Numbered from the stretch's first letter, positions 1-8,570 are shown. The stretch is DNA of 64,000 nt from Rickettsia typhi (GCA_945898725.1 CAMDIK010000006.1:17840-81839), one strand, 5' to 3'. Numbers and translations are program-made. Notes: generated from the sequence alone by a model not told the origin.

Positions 1-1696
1 TGAAAGCCAAACTCACACGCTCGCCCTCGTTGTTTATGTAAAAGCCAGTTTCAATTGTTGCATCGTCGATGAGTGAGTTTCCGCACTTTATGTTTGCGTC
101 CAGCGTTGTAAGCTCCTCGCTTCGGTTCGCAGTTTTAAGCCACAGGGAAAGCTTTGTGATTTGCACACTTTCGGGATTGAGGTCAACTCCGTAGATGTTA
201 TTTTTTAAGATGTTCTTATAAACTTGCGAATATGAAAATAATCCCGCTTGTTCATCATCGCCAAGCTTGCGGAGCGTTTCAGAAAGCGTGAGCCATTCAT
301 TTTCAAGAAAGTTAAATACCGCCACCAAAAATGCCCCAGAGCCACAAGCAGGGTCAAGAACTTTGATATTTTGCAAGGTCTTTGCATAAGAATTCCAAAA
401 ATCGATATGTTTTTGTGCGTTTTTGGTTGGTTTTTTGGATTTTTTAATTAAATCTTCCTCCGTTAGTTCTGAAAGTTTTTCAATTCCAAGTTCGTTTTTA
501 CGGTCATTTAGCCAGCCACCGACAGCTTCTTCAACAATATAGCGAGTGATGTACTCGGGTGTGTAAAATACTCCGTCTTTCTTGCGTTTACCTTGTTTTT
601 TGTCGTGAGTTTCACCCGAAATGTCGGCTTTGATTTCTTCCAAATCCGTAATTGATTGCTCAAAAATGTGACCTAAAATGTTGACGGTAAGCTCACTTCC
701 AAAATCCCAATCGGAGATTTTGATAATTTCCTTTAGTATGTCATCCTGCAAAACCAGTTTGTCAAGTTCAGCATCTTTTGCAAACAATCCGCCGTTGAAT
801 TTGTTGATATTTTTCTGCGGAAAGCCTTTGTCTATCGCATTAAAAAGCCCTTTGATTTGCTGCCAAATTGTGATTTCAACAAAGGCATCTTGAGCGGTTT
901 TGAGTAGTTTTGTAAAGATTTTATCGGGCAAAAGTCCCAAGTCCTCGCAAAAGCAAACAAATATAATTCTATCCAAAAGTTTTTGCGTTTTTGAAAGCAG
1001 AGTTGTTGGCTCTTTTGTTGGATTTTGTTCCCGCAAATGGTTAAATAGCTTTTTGCGGAGGTCTTTGTAGTCGTTGTAAAACCGTTTTTCAATTAACTCT
1101 TCTTCTTTGGTATTATCTTCAAGCAGTTTGTGAGTTGACGAGGTTGATTTTTCAGCTCCAAAAAGCCTATCTTTGCTAAGCAAAAAGTAGAATTCTTTCT
1201 GCTTTTCAATACTGTTTGCAAGTTCAAATAAAGTCCAGCTTTGATATTTCAATCTTCCGCCAGAACCTGCTGAATAAAGCCGAATTTCATTTGTGTTCGA
1301 GGTTATTACCCACTCAATACCGTCTATTTTGTCTCGATATTCAAATGCTTGTTTTTCAACTGTGTCAAGGTTTGTGGTATTTTTTGCTTTCAATTCAATT
1401 GCAACTCGGATATCTTTTTTGTCACGAGTAATAAAGCCAAGCACTCCGTCAACTTTTGTGCCGTCTTTTTGGGTTTTATATTCTGTTAGCAGGTTGAATT
1501 CCGCCTCGCCAGTGTCAATTTCATAGCCTAAAACCTTGCCAAAAATGTCATTTAGAAAGTTTGTTTGCAAGGCTTCTTCTTTTTGGTTGTCGTTGTGCCA
1601 TTTTAGGAAAATTATAGCATTGTCTTTGATTTCAACTTTGTATTCGTTGAGCTTTTTTTCCAGAAAGTTTGTATTTATCAATTTTACTTCTTTCAT
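1..1696 (-). CDS. Type IIG restriction-modification enzyme (N6-adenine methylase with nuclease domain), partial
   Basis: The gene starts at 1696 and runs off the left edge, so only about 565 N-terminal residues are present. Residues near 80-105 read VDGVLG followed by AIELKAK, a PD-(D/E)xK nuclease pattern. Near residue 448 is LDPACGSGAFL, the SAM-binding motif I of gamma-class N6-adenine methylases. Cleavage and methylation domains in one chain define the type IIG (Eco57I-like) layout. The NPPY catalytic motif and target recognition domain lie outside the window. The ATG is preceded by AAGGAAGG, a strong ribosome-binding site. The toxin gene doc ends only 12 bases upstream on the same strand, so the two probably share a transcript. 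Family identity is firm; the recognition site cannot be told. Confidence 0.85.
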   Translation of the reverse strand, partial: MKEVKLINTNFLEKKLNEYKVEIKDNAIIFLKWHNDNQKEEALQTNFLNDIFGKVLGYEIDTGEAEFNLLTEYKTQKDGTKVDGVLGFITRDKKDIRVAIELKAKNTTNLDTVEKQAFEYRDKIDGIEWVITSNTNEIRLYSAGSGGRLKYQSWTLFELANSIEKQKEFYFLLSKDRLFGAEKSTSSTHKLLEDNTKEEELIEKRFYNDYKDLRKKLFNHLREQNPTKEPTTLLSKTQKLLDRIIFVCFCEDLGLLPDKIFTKLLKTAQDAFVEITIWQQIKGLFNAIDKGFPQKNINKFNGGLFAKDAELDKLVLQDDILKEIIKISDWDFGSELTVNILGHIFEQSITDLEEIKADISGETHDKKQGKRKKDGVFYTPEYITRYIVEEAVGGWLNDRKNELGIEKLSELTEEDLIKKSKKPTKNAQKHIDFWNSYAKTLQNIKVLDPACGSGAFLVAVFNFLENEWLTLSETLRKLGDDEQAGLFSYSQVYKNILKNNIYGVDLNPESVQITKLSLWLKTANRSEELTTLDANIKCGNSLIDDATIETGFYINNEGERVSLAF

Positions 1697-1708
1697 GCCT
1701 TCCTTTTA

Positions 1709-2074
1709 TTACACCCCCCTCAACCACCCACTCAACTCCTCAATTCCAACCTCACTCGTTGCAACTGTGACAATTGTCTCAACCGCTTCATCTTCGGGGA
1801 AATTCATCACAATATCATTTAACTCTAAAAATGCATTCATACAAGCAAAGCCTGCTCTTTTATTTCCATCTAAAAAGCCGTGATTTTTAATTATTGATAT
1901 TGCATAACTTGAGGCTAGAGTGTGGATATCTGCATTTTGATAAAAGAATAGGTTTTTCGGATTGTTTATTGCACTATCTATAAGGTTTTTATCTCTAATT
2001 CCACATAACCCTCCCCATTTCTCAACAACGATTTTATTTATTAAAACAACCTGCTCAAAATCTAAAAATACCAT
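1709..2074 (-). CDS. doc: Doc-family toxin (Fic fold)
   Basis: Small protein of about 121 residues with the motif HGFLDGNKRA near its middle, matching the Fic/Doc signature HxFxDGNKR. Doc toxins phosphorylate EF-Tu and stop translation; that role is known for the family and inferred here. The glycine after the histidine replaces the usual proline, while the D, G, N, K and R remain. The chosen start is the ATG at 2074, giving MVFLDFEQ; a TTG nine bases upstream is also possible. It follows the antitoxin gene with an 8-17 base gap and precedes the type IIG enzyme by 12 bases, so all three look like one operon. Confidence 0.85.
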   Translation of the reverse strand: MVFLDFEQVVLINKIVVEKWGGLCGIRDKNLIDSAINNPKNLFFYQNADIHTLASSYAISIIKNHGFLDGNKRAGFACMNAFLELNDIVMNFPEDEAVETIVTVATSEVGIEELSGWLRGV

Positions 2075-2091
2075 ACAAATCAAGCAAATTG

Positions 2092-2310
2092 TTATTCATC
2101 GGCAAGTTTTTTAAGTATTCCACTGTGCCTTTCAATTGATGATTTTATAATATCTTCTCTATGTTTTTTGTCATTCAAAATAAAACGTTTAATTGCCTCT
2201 GTGTCAGTTTTTAACTTGTTTGCATGTTTGTAATTTTGAATATAATCCCATTCTTCTTGGGTGAAGCTGATTAATTTTTTCACGGTTTCAGTTTTAATTG
2301 CTTGAGTCAT
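2092..2310 (-). CDS. Antitoxin of the Doc pair
   Basis: A 72-residue, charged, helix-rich protein encoded directly upstream of the Doc toxin in the usual antitoxin-first order. No Phd signature is obvious; the stretch TDTEAIKRFIL could belong to a ribbon-helix-helix DNA-binding domain, and the charged C-terminus would be the toxin-neutralising tail. The role is inferred from position and size. As with other such pairs it probably represses its own promoter; the upstream region has an ATATATGTGATATAT inverted repeat. The start ATG at 2310 is the only reasonable one. Confidence 0.7.
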   Translation of the reverse strand: MTQAIKTETVKKLISFTQEEWDYIQNYKHANKLKTDTEAIKRFILNDKKHREDIIKSSIERHSGILKKLADE

Positions 2311-2335
2311 AATTAGACAATATACTTTATATTGA

Positions 2336-2350
2336 ATATATGTGATATAT
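2336..2350. promoter_or_regulatory. Inverted repeat before the antitoxin gene
   Basis: ATATAT-GTG-ATATAT lies 26 bases upstream of the antitoxin start, where an autoregulatory operator of a toxin-antitoxin operon is expected. The arms are simple AT sequence, so chance is a real alternative. Confidence 0.3.
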
Positions 2351-2449
2351 GTTTTATAAAAATCAAGCTTAATTATAACATTCCCTCATCTTTCATAGCC
2401 AAGTGAAATTTTGAAAACTTTTTCATTTTTAGTATTAACTAACATAGGA

Positions 2450-3604
2450 TTATTTATAATTTTCCGTTCCTTCCTCAAAAATTTTCATATATTCGCTATA
2501 CTTGTATCTCTTATTTCTTTGACCTTCAGAGATCTGCTCTAAAATGCCCATTTTTACAAATTTCTCAAATAGTTTTGATGCGGTTGGAAAGCTAATGTGG
2601 TGATTTGCTGTAAAATCTTTTATTTGCAGAATTGGATTTTTTTGAATAAAAGATGACAGAATAATAGCATTGTCATCATTCATATCTGCTATTTTGACAC
2701 CATTAAATAGCTGAAGTTCGTTAATTTTCCTGCTTGTTTCTATAACCTGTTTGCTCGTTACAATAATCCCATTCAAAAAATAGCCGATATAACTTTCAAA
2801 ATTTCCCATTTTTCTTGGAAGTGTGAGAGCATCATAATAGCTTTGCCGATCAATTTTAAAGAATAAACTCAAGTATAGAATCGGCGATGAAATAATGTCT
2901 TTGTATATCAAATAAAGTGTGATTAATATTCTGCCAGTTCTTCCATTTCCATCGCAAAAAGGGTGAATAGTTTCAAATTGATAATGAAGCAGGGCGCATT
3001 TTACAAGCGGCGGAATGTCATCTTCGTGGATATATTTTTCTAAATTACTCATTAAATCCGAAACTTTTTCAGGAGCTGGTGGCACAAACATTGCATTGCT
3101 TGGCCTTGTGCCACCTATCCAGTTTTGAGTTTTCCTCAATTCCCCAGGAGTATTGCCAGACTCTCCACCTCTGACATCTGTCATTAATATTTCATGAATT
3201 TCTTTAAGAAGTCTAAGGCATAATGGAAAATTATCTTGTTTTATCCTCTTAATTCCGTGATTTAAAGCATTGAAATAATTTTTAACTTCTCTGATATCCA
3301 TCGATTTGCTTGATTTGTCGTTATCGGATAGTAGTGCGACAAGAGAGCTTTGCGTTCCTTCAATTTGAGAGCTAAGCAAGGCTTCTTTTTGAGCATATCT
3401 TTCGATTATTAGCTCGAAATGTGGAATATTATTTTCTATTCCATGAAGCTGCCCTATGTATCTATCGGCTTCGGAGAGGGTATTTTGAATATTGCTTAAA
3501 TCCAGATCTTGCAGGGGGAATTCACTGGGCAAAAAATAGCTATAGCTTTCGTTGTCTCCCATTGTGACGGATTGAGATTTTATAAACTGACCTGACTTGT
3601 TCAT
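2450..3604 (-). CDS. Class II Fic-domain protein (adenylyltransferase)
   Basis: A 384-residue Fic enzyme. The catalytic motif HPFCDGNGRTGR is at residues 214-225. An N-terminal helix holds SSQIEG at 78-83, the (S/T)xxxE(G/N) inhibitory motif that places the glutamate in the active site, so this is a class II, self-inhibited Fic protein. The last 80 residues resemble a winged helix, common in the Fic_N plus Fic family of about 370 residues. Such enzymes transfer AMP to target proteins; the target here is unknown. It lies between the Doc pair and Shedu on the same strand. Upstream are two inverted-repeat pairs that may be operators for its own winged helix. It is a stand-alone enzyme rather than a Doc toxin. 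Confidence 0.9.
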   Translation of the reverse strand: MNKSGQFIKSQSVTMGDNESYSYFLPSEFPLQDLDLSNIQNTLSEADRYIGQLHGIENNIPHFELIIERYAQKEALLSSQIEGTQSSLVALLSDNDKSSKSMDIREVKNYFNALNHGIKRIKQDNFPLCLRLLKEIHEILMTDVRGGESGNTPGELRKTQNWIGGTRPSNAMFVPPAPEKVSDLMSNLEKYIHEDDIPPLVKCALLHYQFETIHPFCDGNGRTGRILITLYLIYKDIISSPILYLSLFFKIDRQSYYDALTLPRKMGNFESYIGYFLNGIIVTSKQVIETSRKINELQLFNGVKIADMNDDNAIILSSFIQKNPILQIKDFTANHHISFPTASKLFEKFVKMGILEQISEGQRNKRYKYSEYMKIFEEGTENYK

Positions 3605-3638
3605 ACAAAAACTTTAATACAGGGAACGATTTCTTAGT

Positions 3639-3722
3639 TATATTAAAATATATATTATTTAATTTTAATATACAAGTGTAATTATTAATTATATTAAATA
3701 ATTGGTAGGTTTATTTAATATA
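3639..3722. promoter_or_regulatory. Two perfect 11-bp inverted-repeat pairs upstream of fic
   Basis: TATATTAAAAT (3639-3649) is the exact reverse complement of ATTTTAATATA (3662-3672). TATATTAAATA (3690-3700) is the exact reverse complement of TATTTAATATA (3712-3722). The spacers are 12 and 11 bases and the half-sites differ at a single position, so the array looks like two dimer-binding sites for one regulator. It fills the gap between the end of the Shedu gene and the fic start, suggesting control of fic, possibly by the winged helix of Fic itself. Confidence 0.5.
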
Positions 3723-3835
3723 ATAGTTATTTTTGGACTAAAACTACTAATTTTTATATTAGCAAACTTATGAAAGAAGTTCGTGGCTGATCATTAAATC
3801 TTTGAAGATTCTCTGTCGGAAATATTTAATACCTT

Positions 3836-5245
3836 TTATTCTCTATTTTGTAGGCTTTGTAAAACGAATTCCAGTCTTTGAATCAAATCATCGTAAGTTA
3901 TTATATCAACAATATTCTTGTGTTGCCTACGAACTATTTCAAAGCAATTTTGCTCATCTGTGTTGAAGTTTACACTCCTTCCGGCAATAATAATTCCCCT
4001 AGGGTTAACTATGTTTAGTATTTTGTCTATGTTATTTTTGCCATTATTTTGTTTTTTTATATCCTCTATTTTATTATAGCGGTTTAAGTTGTATAAATAT
4101 CTTTCTATTTGCATAATAGGAGCTGTCATTTGTCTAACTATGGCATAGTTTTTATGAGAGTCATCGTAGTAAAAAATAGGACAATCCGGTTTTTTTATTT
4201 CTATAATATCAAGATTACCACCCTGATCAACTAAACATAAGTCAATTTTTCCATAGCTGATATTATTTATTATACGAAGCTCCTTAATTACGCAAGCATA
4301 CTGAGGAAAAATTAATAAAATCATTTTATTAATTTTATTTTGCCAGTCTAGTTCACTATAGCTAGACGAGCTCTCTAACATATCCTTCATTTCATCTAAT
4401 ATATACTGATATGTAGCAATCTTTAGTTCATTAGCCTCTTCTAATTCGTTTGTAGTATAACTTAACTTTTTTAGCTTTCTTTCCATATAATCAGAAAACT
4501 TCTTTTTATAATCTTGCTTGATATTATAATAATTCTCCACAACCGAATATACCCTAGATTTTATATAATGATGCACTTCTGTTTCGTTTGGTATACTTTC
4601 TATAATATTCTCAAACTCATCTACAGATATTGCCCCATCTTTAATTGCAGAATCACCAATAATAAGATCTCTATTTATAACATTGCATATTACATTAATT
4701 AATGCAATCGTGGTTTTTGAATTATTTGTGCGTATTCTATCATCGGAATCTACAAAGTCATCTGGAATAGATGGATATTTAATATCATATTTAAAAATCT
4801 TTTCTTTCAAAATTCTTATTACATATTCTTTTTGTATAAATACATTGAATGTTAATCCAAACTTTTCTTTATCTATTCCGCAATAATCATCATCAATGTC
4901 TGATACTAAGAAAAAATAAGAGTGAGTTGTTTTTGTGCCTTTTTTATTATTCCTGTATTCTCTTTGGTATGTAGATGTAAGGCTATTGATAGATTCAAAA
5001 TCATTAAAATTATAGAAAGAGTGATAAAATACATTATCTTTATCTTGTGATATCTTTACTATATCGGTATGATTAAACGAAAATACTTTATTAATTGTTA
5101 TTGGAATATGTTGTGTTTGTTTTTCATCAATATAGCGTTTCTTTATATACCCTTCAATCCATTTATCGGTTGGATTATAAACCAACAATAAAGCTTCCTT
5201 TTGCGTATTTATATTTTTTGATAATACAAAGTCTATTGTTGCCAT
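3836..5245 (-). CDS. sduA: Shedu-family anti-phage nuclease (SduA, DUF4263)
   Basis: A 469-residue protein whose C-terminal third has the Shedu/DUF4263 pattern: LDWQNKINK near 299-307, IFPQY, then GKIDLCLVD at 332-340 and IIEIKKP at 347-353. The D, E and K form a PD-(D/E)xK nuclease site; QIERYLYNL follows at 379. Shedu is a single-gene phage-defence system in which the C-terminal nuclease oligomerises and N-terminal domains sense or regulate. The first 280 residues are not recognisable and probably form the variable regulatory part. The gene is more AT-rich than the type IIG gene beside it, which suggests separate acquisition. It lies within a cluster of defence and toxin genes next to an integrase remnant. 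Family call is good; activity is inferred. Confidence 0.8.
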   Translation of the reverse strand: MATIDFVLSKNINTQKEALLLVYNPTDKWIEGYIKKRYIDEKQTQHIPITINKVFSFNHTDIVKISQDKDNVFYHSFYNFNDFESINSLTSTYQREYRNNKKGTKTTHSYFFLVSDIDDDYCGIDKEKFGLTFNVFIQKEYVIRILKEKIFKYDIKYPSIPDDFVDSDDRIRTNNSKTTIALINVICNVINRDLIIGDSAIKDGAISVDEFENIIESIPNETEVHHYIKSRVYSVVENYYNIKQDYKKKFSDYMERKLKKLSYTTNELEEANELKIATYQYILDEMKDMLESSSSYSELDWQNKINKMILLIFPQYACVIKELRIINNISYGKIDLCLVDQGGNLDIIEIKKPDCPIFYYDDSHKNYAIVRQMTAPIMQIERYLYNLNRYNKIEDIKKQNNGKNNIDKILNIVNPRGIIIAGRSVNFNTDEQNCFEIVRRQHKNIVDIITYDDLIQRLEFVLQSLQNRE

Positions 5246-5357
5246 TTTATTTTAAGATTCTTGTTAACTAGGTATAAATTCACATTCATAAAATTCAACT
5301 TCATTATAACGAAGAATCTTTCAAGCGAATAGATTATTTTCAAAATCAACAGCAATC

Positions 5358-5381
5358 TTTGATTTGATCAAATAAATCAAA
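5358..5381. promoter_or_regulatory. Hairpin between integrase remnant and Shedu gene
   Basis: TTTGATTT (5358-5365) and AAATCAAA (5374-5381) form a perfect 8-bp stem with an 8-base loop. It has no run of T on either side, so it is a poor terminator; it could be an operator upstream of the Shedu gene, which starts at 5245. Confidence 0.3.
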
Positions 5382-5408
5382 TGGTGTAATAATTTTAATA
5401 AAGCACAG

Positions 5409-5889
5409 TTACTCGCCTTTCCTCCTCCACAGCTCCATAATCCTACTTGTTGCCTTTTTAACCGATTCCCTCACTGGACCAAGATTCATTCTTGAGTAAA
5501 TGTCGGTTGATTGAAGGTTTTTATGTCCCAAAGATTTACCTATTACCTGCAAACTTGAGCCGGTCATAGCCTGATAACTTCCAAGCGTTCTTCTAATGTC
5601 GTGAATTCGTAAATCTTCTATATTAGCTCTCGTTAAAATTCTTTTCCATGCAAGTTTTGGCTCTTCAAGGTGCTTGCTTGCTGAAGACTGACTGTAAAAC
5701 ACATATTTTGACTCAATTTTATGTTTTACTTGATATTTTTTGAGTTCGTTCAATATATTTATCACTTCTTCGCCAAGTGGAAGCTTTAAAGGTTCACCGT
5801 TCTTTGTCTCGATAATATTCCCTTCCGTTGTTTGGAGTTGAAAGTTTATCAAGTGCATTTTTAGTAAAATTTATATCTTTTATTGCCAT
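5409..5889 (-). pseudogene. Tyrosine recombinase/integrase with an internal out-of-frame deletion
   Basis: An ATG at 5889 opens MAIKDINFTKNALDKL and reaches a stop after 31 codons. This matches the N-terminal arm-binding start of P4-type integrases. Overlapping it in another frame, from about 5835 down to 5409, is the integrase catalytic C-terminus: NGEPLKLPL, HDIRRTLGSY (the HxxR box), LGHKN and the tyrosine in STDIYSR. The core-binding domain and the first catalytic arginine are missing. The two parts meet at a GAGACAAAG run, so a deletion between short similar sequences joined them out of frame. The gene cannot make a working recombinase. It marks the adjoining genes as a former mobile island that can no longer excise by itself. 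Confidence 0.85.
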
Positions 5890-5918
5890 AAATCAAAAAC
5901 TCAGTTCCGCTATAAACA

Positions 5919-6143
5919 TCAAAAAATGTTAATTTTAGATAACTTTAAATAAGCTTGATTTTTGTAAAAGTTAAGTAACATCATCATAAGATGCGTTACA
6001 TAGTCACTTACTGTCATTCCACCTTTAGCGTATACATTAGATTTGTGCAACAGAAATAGTGCTGGATAATATTGCAGCTCAAGCAAAGGTGGTAAATTAC
6101 AAAGTTTTGCATTACTTCTGCGGTGAAATCTTAAAATTATACC
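5919..6143 (-). other. Possible coding remnant (74 codons open, no good start)
   Basis: Between the DUF2971 gene and the integrase remnant one minus-strand frame stays open for 74 codons, ending at TGA 5919-5921, with an unbiased mix of residues (for example LPPLLELQYYP). Its only ATG near the middle would leave about 32 residues. No family is recognised. It could be the tail of a gene decayed when the island inserted, or chance. The remaining gap of 5890-6154 shows only an 8-bp inverted repeat (CCACCTTT/AAAGGTGG). Confidence 0.25.
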
Positions 6144-6154
6144 CTATCACACTT

Positions 6155-7120
6155 TCAAAAGTTAAAAAGATCGATATTTTTTGATGTGCAGTATTTTGTA
6201 TTTTCTATTTGGTTGATGAGTTTATCAATATCAACATTCATGTTTGCCACTAACCCAAATTTATCGTGTTGCATATTCATTTGGTGAACATTCATTTTTC
6301 TCTCCTTGCATAACTTAAGCAAAGTAGCGTGCTTGTATTCTGTCACAAGATGCAGGCCATCAATTACCTCTCCATTGGGCTGTAGCACTGGCACCTTATA
6401 ATTTAAAATTATATTTTCACGCCCCGCTAACGGCAAATTTGCATACCGACACCCAAGGTAAACTGCAACAGGTGCAATATTTAAATAATGTATGTAATTG
6501 TTTTTGATTTGTTGCCTTTCGCGTTGAACCAGGGCGTGCCACTCATTTAGATTTTTGTTAGCATGAATTGCCTTAACGCGTGAATTCATCATTCTTAACT
6601 GCTCTTGAGCAAATGGAGCTTCTCTTTTTTCAATATATCTCCATTCTTTTTCATAATGCCAATTTCGCGCTTTTATGACAGTTGCATCTTCCAGATTGGT
6701 GACGGAAAAGCCTTTTGTTGGATATATGTATTGGCATTTTTTTATTTTTTTACAAATATCTGAATTAAAATCAAATGCCAAGCAAACACCATTGTGGCGT
6801 GCAGCGTAGTGAGACCACATTAAAATCTCATCACAAACTTCACTAAAGCATGTTATGGAAAACATGTCTTTTACATAAAATATACTTGAGTCATTATACG
6901 CTTTGTTTAAACTAGCTTCATCCAGCACAAATTTGTGATTTGTTTTTTGCATAATTGATTCATATAATGTATTAAAATCTTTCTTATCTGCAATAATTTG
7001 AGTTATATTGCATAGGCTGTCATATGGATCATTAAAATATGAAGGTATGTTGAGTTTTATCTTACTACTCTCAATAATACGTAAGGCAGTTTCCAAGGAG
7101 CAGTATTTATATAAAATCAT
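6155..7120 (-). CDS. DUF2971 family protein
   Basis: A 321-residue soluble protein with the DUF2971 hallmarks: YKYCSLETALRII at the N-terminus, FNDPYD near 30, MWSHYAARHNGVCLAFD near 100-117, and KEWRYIE near 160. These positions match the ordered motifs of the family (a start resembling phage-type ADP-ribosyl or nucleotide-related folds is sometimes proposed but unproven). The biochemical function is unknown. DUF2971 genes are often seen in variable and defence regions, and this one borders the island with the integrase remnant. The C-terminal 80 residues after GLHLVTEYKH are not recognised. A single ATG at 7120 with no strong ribosome-binding site is the start. Confidence 0.75.
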   Translation of the reverse strand: MILYKYCSLETALRIIESSKIKLNIPSYFNDPYDSLCNITQIIADKKDFNTLYESIMQKTNHKFVLDEASLNKAYNDSSIFYVKDMFSITCFSEVCDEILMWSHYAARHNGVCLAFDFNSDICKKIKKCQYIYPTKGFSVTNLEDATVIKARNWHYEKEWRYIEKREAPFAQEQLRMMNSRVKAIHANKNLNEWHALVQRERQQIKNNYIHYLNIAPVAVYLGCRYANLPLAGRENIILNYKVPVLQPNGEVIDGLHLVTEYKHATLLKLCKERKMNVHQMNMQHDKFGLVANMNVDIDKLINQIENTKYCTSKNIDLFNF

Positions 7121-7144
7121 TTTTTATTTTTTTAAAGAAAGAGT

Positions 7145-7231
7145 TTATATGATATATTTTACCGCTTTTTCTTCGCTTGCAAGAAGATTTAGTTTTGATT
7201 TTACTTCCGAAATCAGTGCACTTTTCTCCAT
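7145..7231 (-). CDS. Possible 28-residue peptide
   Basis: A short open frame from ATG 7231 to TAA 7145, reading MEKSALISEVKSKLNLL and more, with heptad-like spacing that could form a helix. It lies between thrC and the DUF2971 gene in the same direction. There is no clear ribosome-binding site and no family match, so it may be chance or the remnant of a longer gene. Confidence 0.2.
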   Translation of the reverse strand: MEKSALISEVKSKLNLLASEEKAVKYII

Positions 7232-7254
7232 AATTTATTAGAAAAATTAAACTT

Positions 7255-8568
7255 TTACCAATTTAATATATTTTGCGTCACTTCGTGCAAATCAGCGTGC
7301 ATAATTGAGTATTTCTCCTGGGTTGCTGGGAATTTTGCATTTTTATCAAATTTTATAGGATCTGCGGTGGAAAATGCAATATTTTTCCCGCTGTTGCGGC
7401 TAAGGAAGGGAAATAATGCAACTGCCGTGTGTGGGTCGATAATTTTATTGTACTTTTTCTCAATTTCAACCTGGGTTTTTGCGCAATTTTCCATTGAAGT
7501 TCCGAAAACCGTGAAATGTGTGCGGAATTTCTCTAAAACCCTTGTGCTAACTGTGAAATTCCCAGATTCTGCAAGGTTGTTCATGTAATTTTGCACATCT
7601 TGCTTATCATCACACAAAAGCCAAATTAACCGCTCAAAATTGGAAGGATTTGCAATGTCAATCGCATTAGAAGTGGTTGGAATAATTTTTTTTGGCTCAA
7701 ATCTGCCTGTGTTGTAAAATCTTAAAAGCGTGTCGTTTTCGTTGACTGCGATTGTAAAATTCGCCTTTATACCCATTAATTTTGCAATAAATCCGGAAAG
7801 AATATTGCCAAAATTCCCCGTTGGCACTGCAAAATTTAACTCCCTGTTGCCACACTGGAAATATGTGTAAAAATAATACACAATTTGCGCTGTAATTCTT
7901 CCCCAGTTGATTGAATTTACCGTCATTAGATTGAATTTTTCTGTAATTTCAGAAGAAGTAAATGCCCCCTTTACCAAAGTTTGACAATCGTCAAAAGTGC
8001 CGTGAATTGCGATGTTTTTCACGTTGTCACTAATAACTGATGTCATTTGCACTCTCTGAAAATCTGATATTTTTTCATATGGGTGAAGTATGCAAATTTT
8101 CACAAATTTACTGCCCTTAAAAGCGTGTATTGCCGCCGAGCCTGTGTCGCCGGAAGTTGCCGTTATTATTAGCTTTTTTTCATTTTTAACGCTTAAACAA
8201 TGTTCCACAATCTGCCCTAAAAACTGCATTGCAAAATCTTTAAAAGACAAGGTTGGCCCGTGATATAATTCTAAAAGAGATAAATTTTCATTTAATTCGC
8301 ATATAGGCGCTGGGTTTTCGGGGAAATTTACATACGCCGCCTCGCAGCATTTTTGTATAACATTTTTGCTTATTTCCGGGCAAAATAACGCAATAATTTC
8401 CGTTGCAAGCTGGGTATAGCCTAATTTTGACCATTTTTCCATAATTTCTTCAGTAATTTTCGGCAAATTAAGTGGCATATACAACCCCCCATCCGGCGAA
8501 GTTCCAGATAGCAAAATATCGGAAAATTGCCTGGAAATACTAGAATTTCTTGTGCTTATGTACTGCAT
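7255..8568 (-). CDS. thrC: Threonine synthase
   Basis: A 437-residue PLP enzyme that converts O-phosphohomoserine to threonine in the cytoplasm. The N-terminus has the family pattern YISTRN and SPDGGLY. The PLP lysine is K110 in LSFKDFAMQFLG, and TSGDTGSAA near 137-145 binds the cofactor phosphate. Length fits the long bacterial ThrC class. It starts two bases after the stop of the aspartokinase-homoserine dehydrogenase gene, so the two form an operon. Homoserine kinase (thrB), which makes the substrate, is not in the window and must be elsewhere or replaced. Confidence 0.95.
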   Translation of the reverse strand: MQYISTRNSSISRQFSDILLSGTSPDGGLYMPLNLPKITEEIMEKWSKLGYTQLATEIIALFCPEISKNVIQKCCEAAYVNFPENPAPICELNENLSLLELYHGPTLSFKDFAMQFLGQIVEHCLSVKNEKKLIITATSGDTGSAAIHAFKGSKFVKICILHPYEKISDFQRVQMTSVISDNVKNIAIHGTFDDCQTLVKGAFTSSEITEKFNLMTVNSINWGRITAQIVYYFYTYFQCGNRELNFAVPTGNFGNILSGFIAKLMGIKANFTIAVNENDTLLRFYNTGRFEPKKIIPTTSNAIDIANPSNFERLIWLLCDDKQDVQNYMNNLAESGNFTVSTRVLEKFRTHFTVFGTSMENCAKTQVEIEKKYNKIIDPHTAVALFPFLSRNSGKNIAFSTADPIKFDKNAKFPATQEKYSIMHADLHEVTQNILNW

Positions 8569-8570
8569 AT

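Noticed and set aside
1536..1883. Plus-strand frame of 115 codons over the type IIG start and doc
   Set aside because: It is antisense to two recognised genes and mostly Ser/Phe from codon reversal.
5358..5381. Rho-independent terminator
   Set aside because: The stem is AT-rich and has no following T run.
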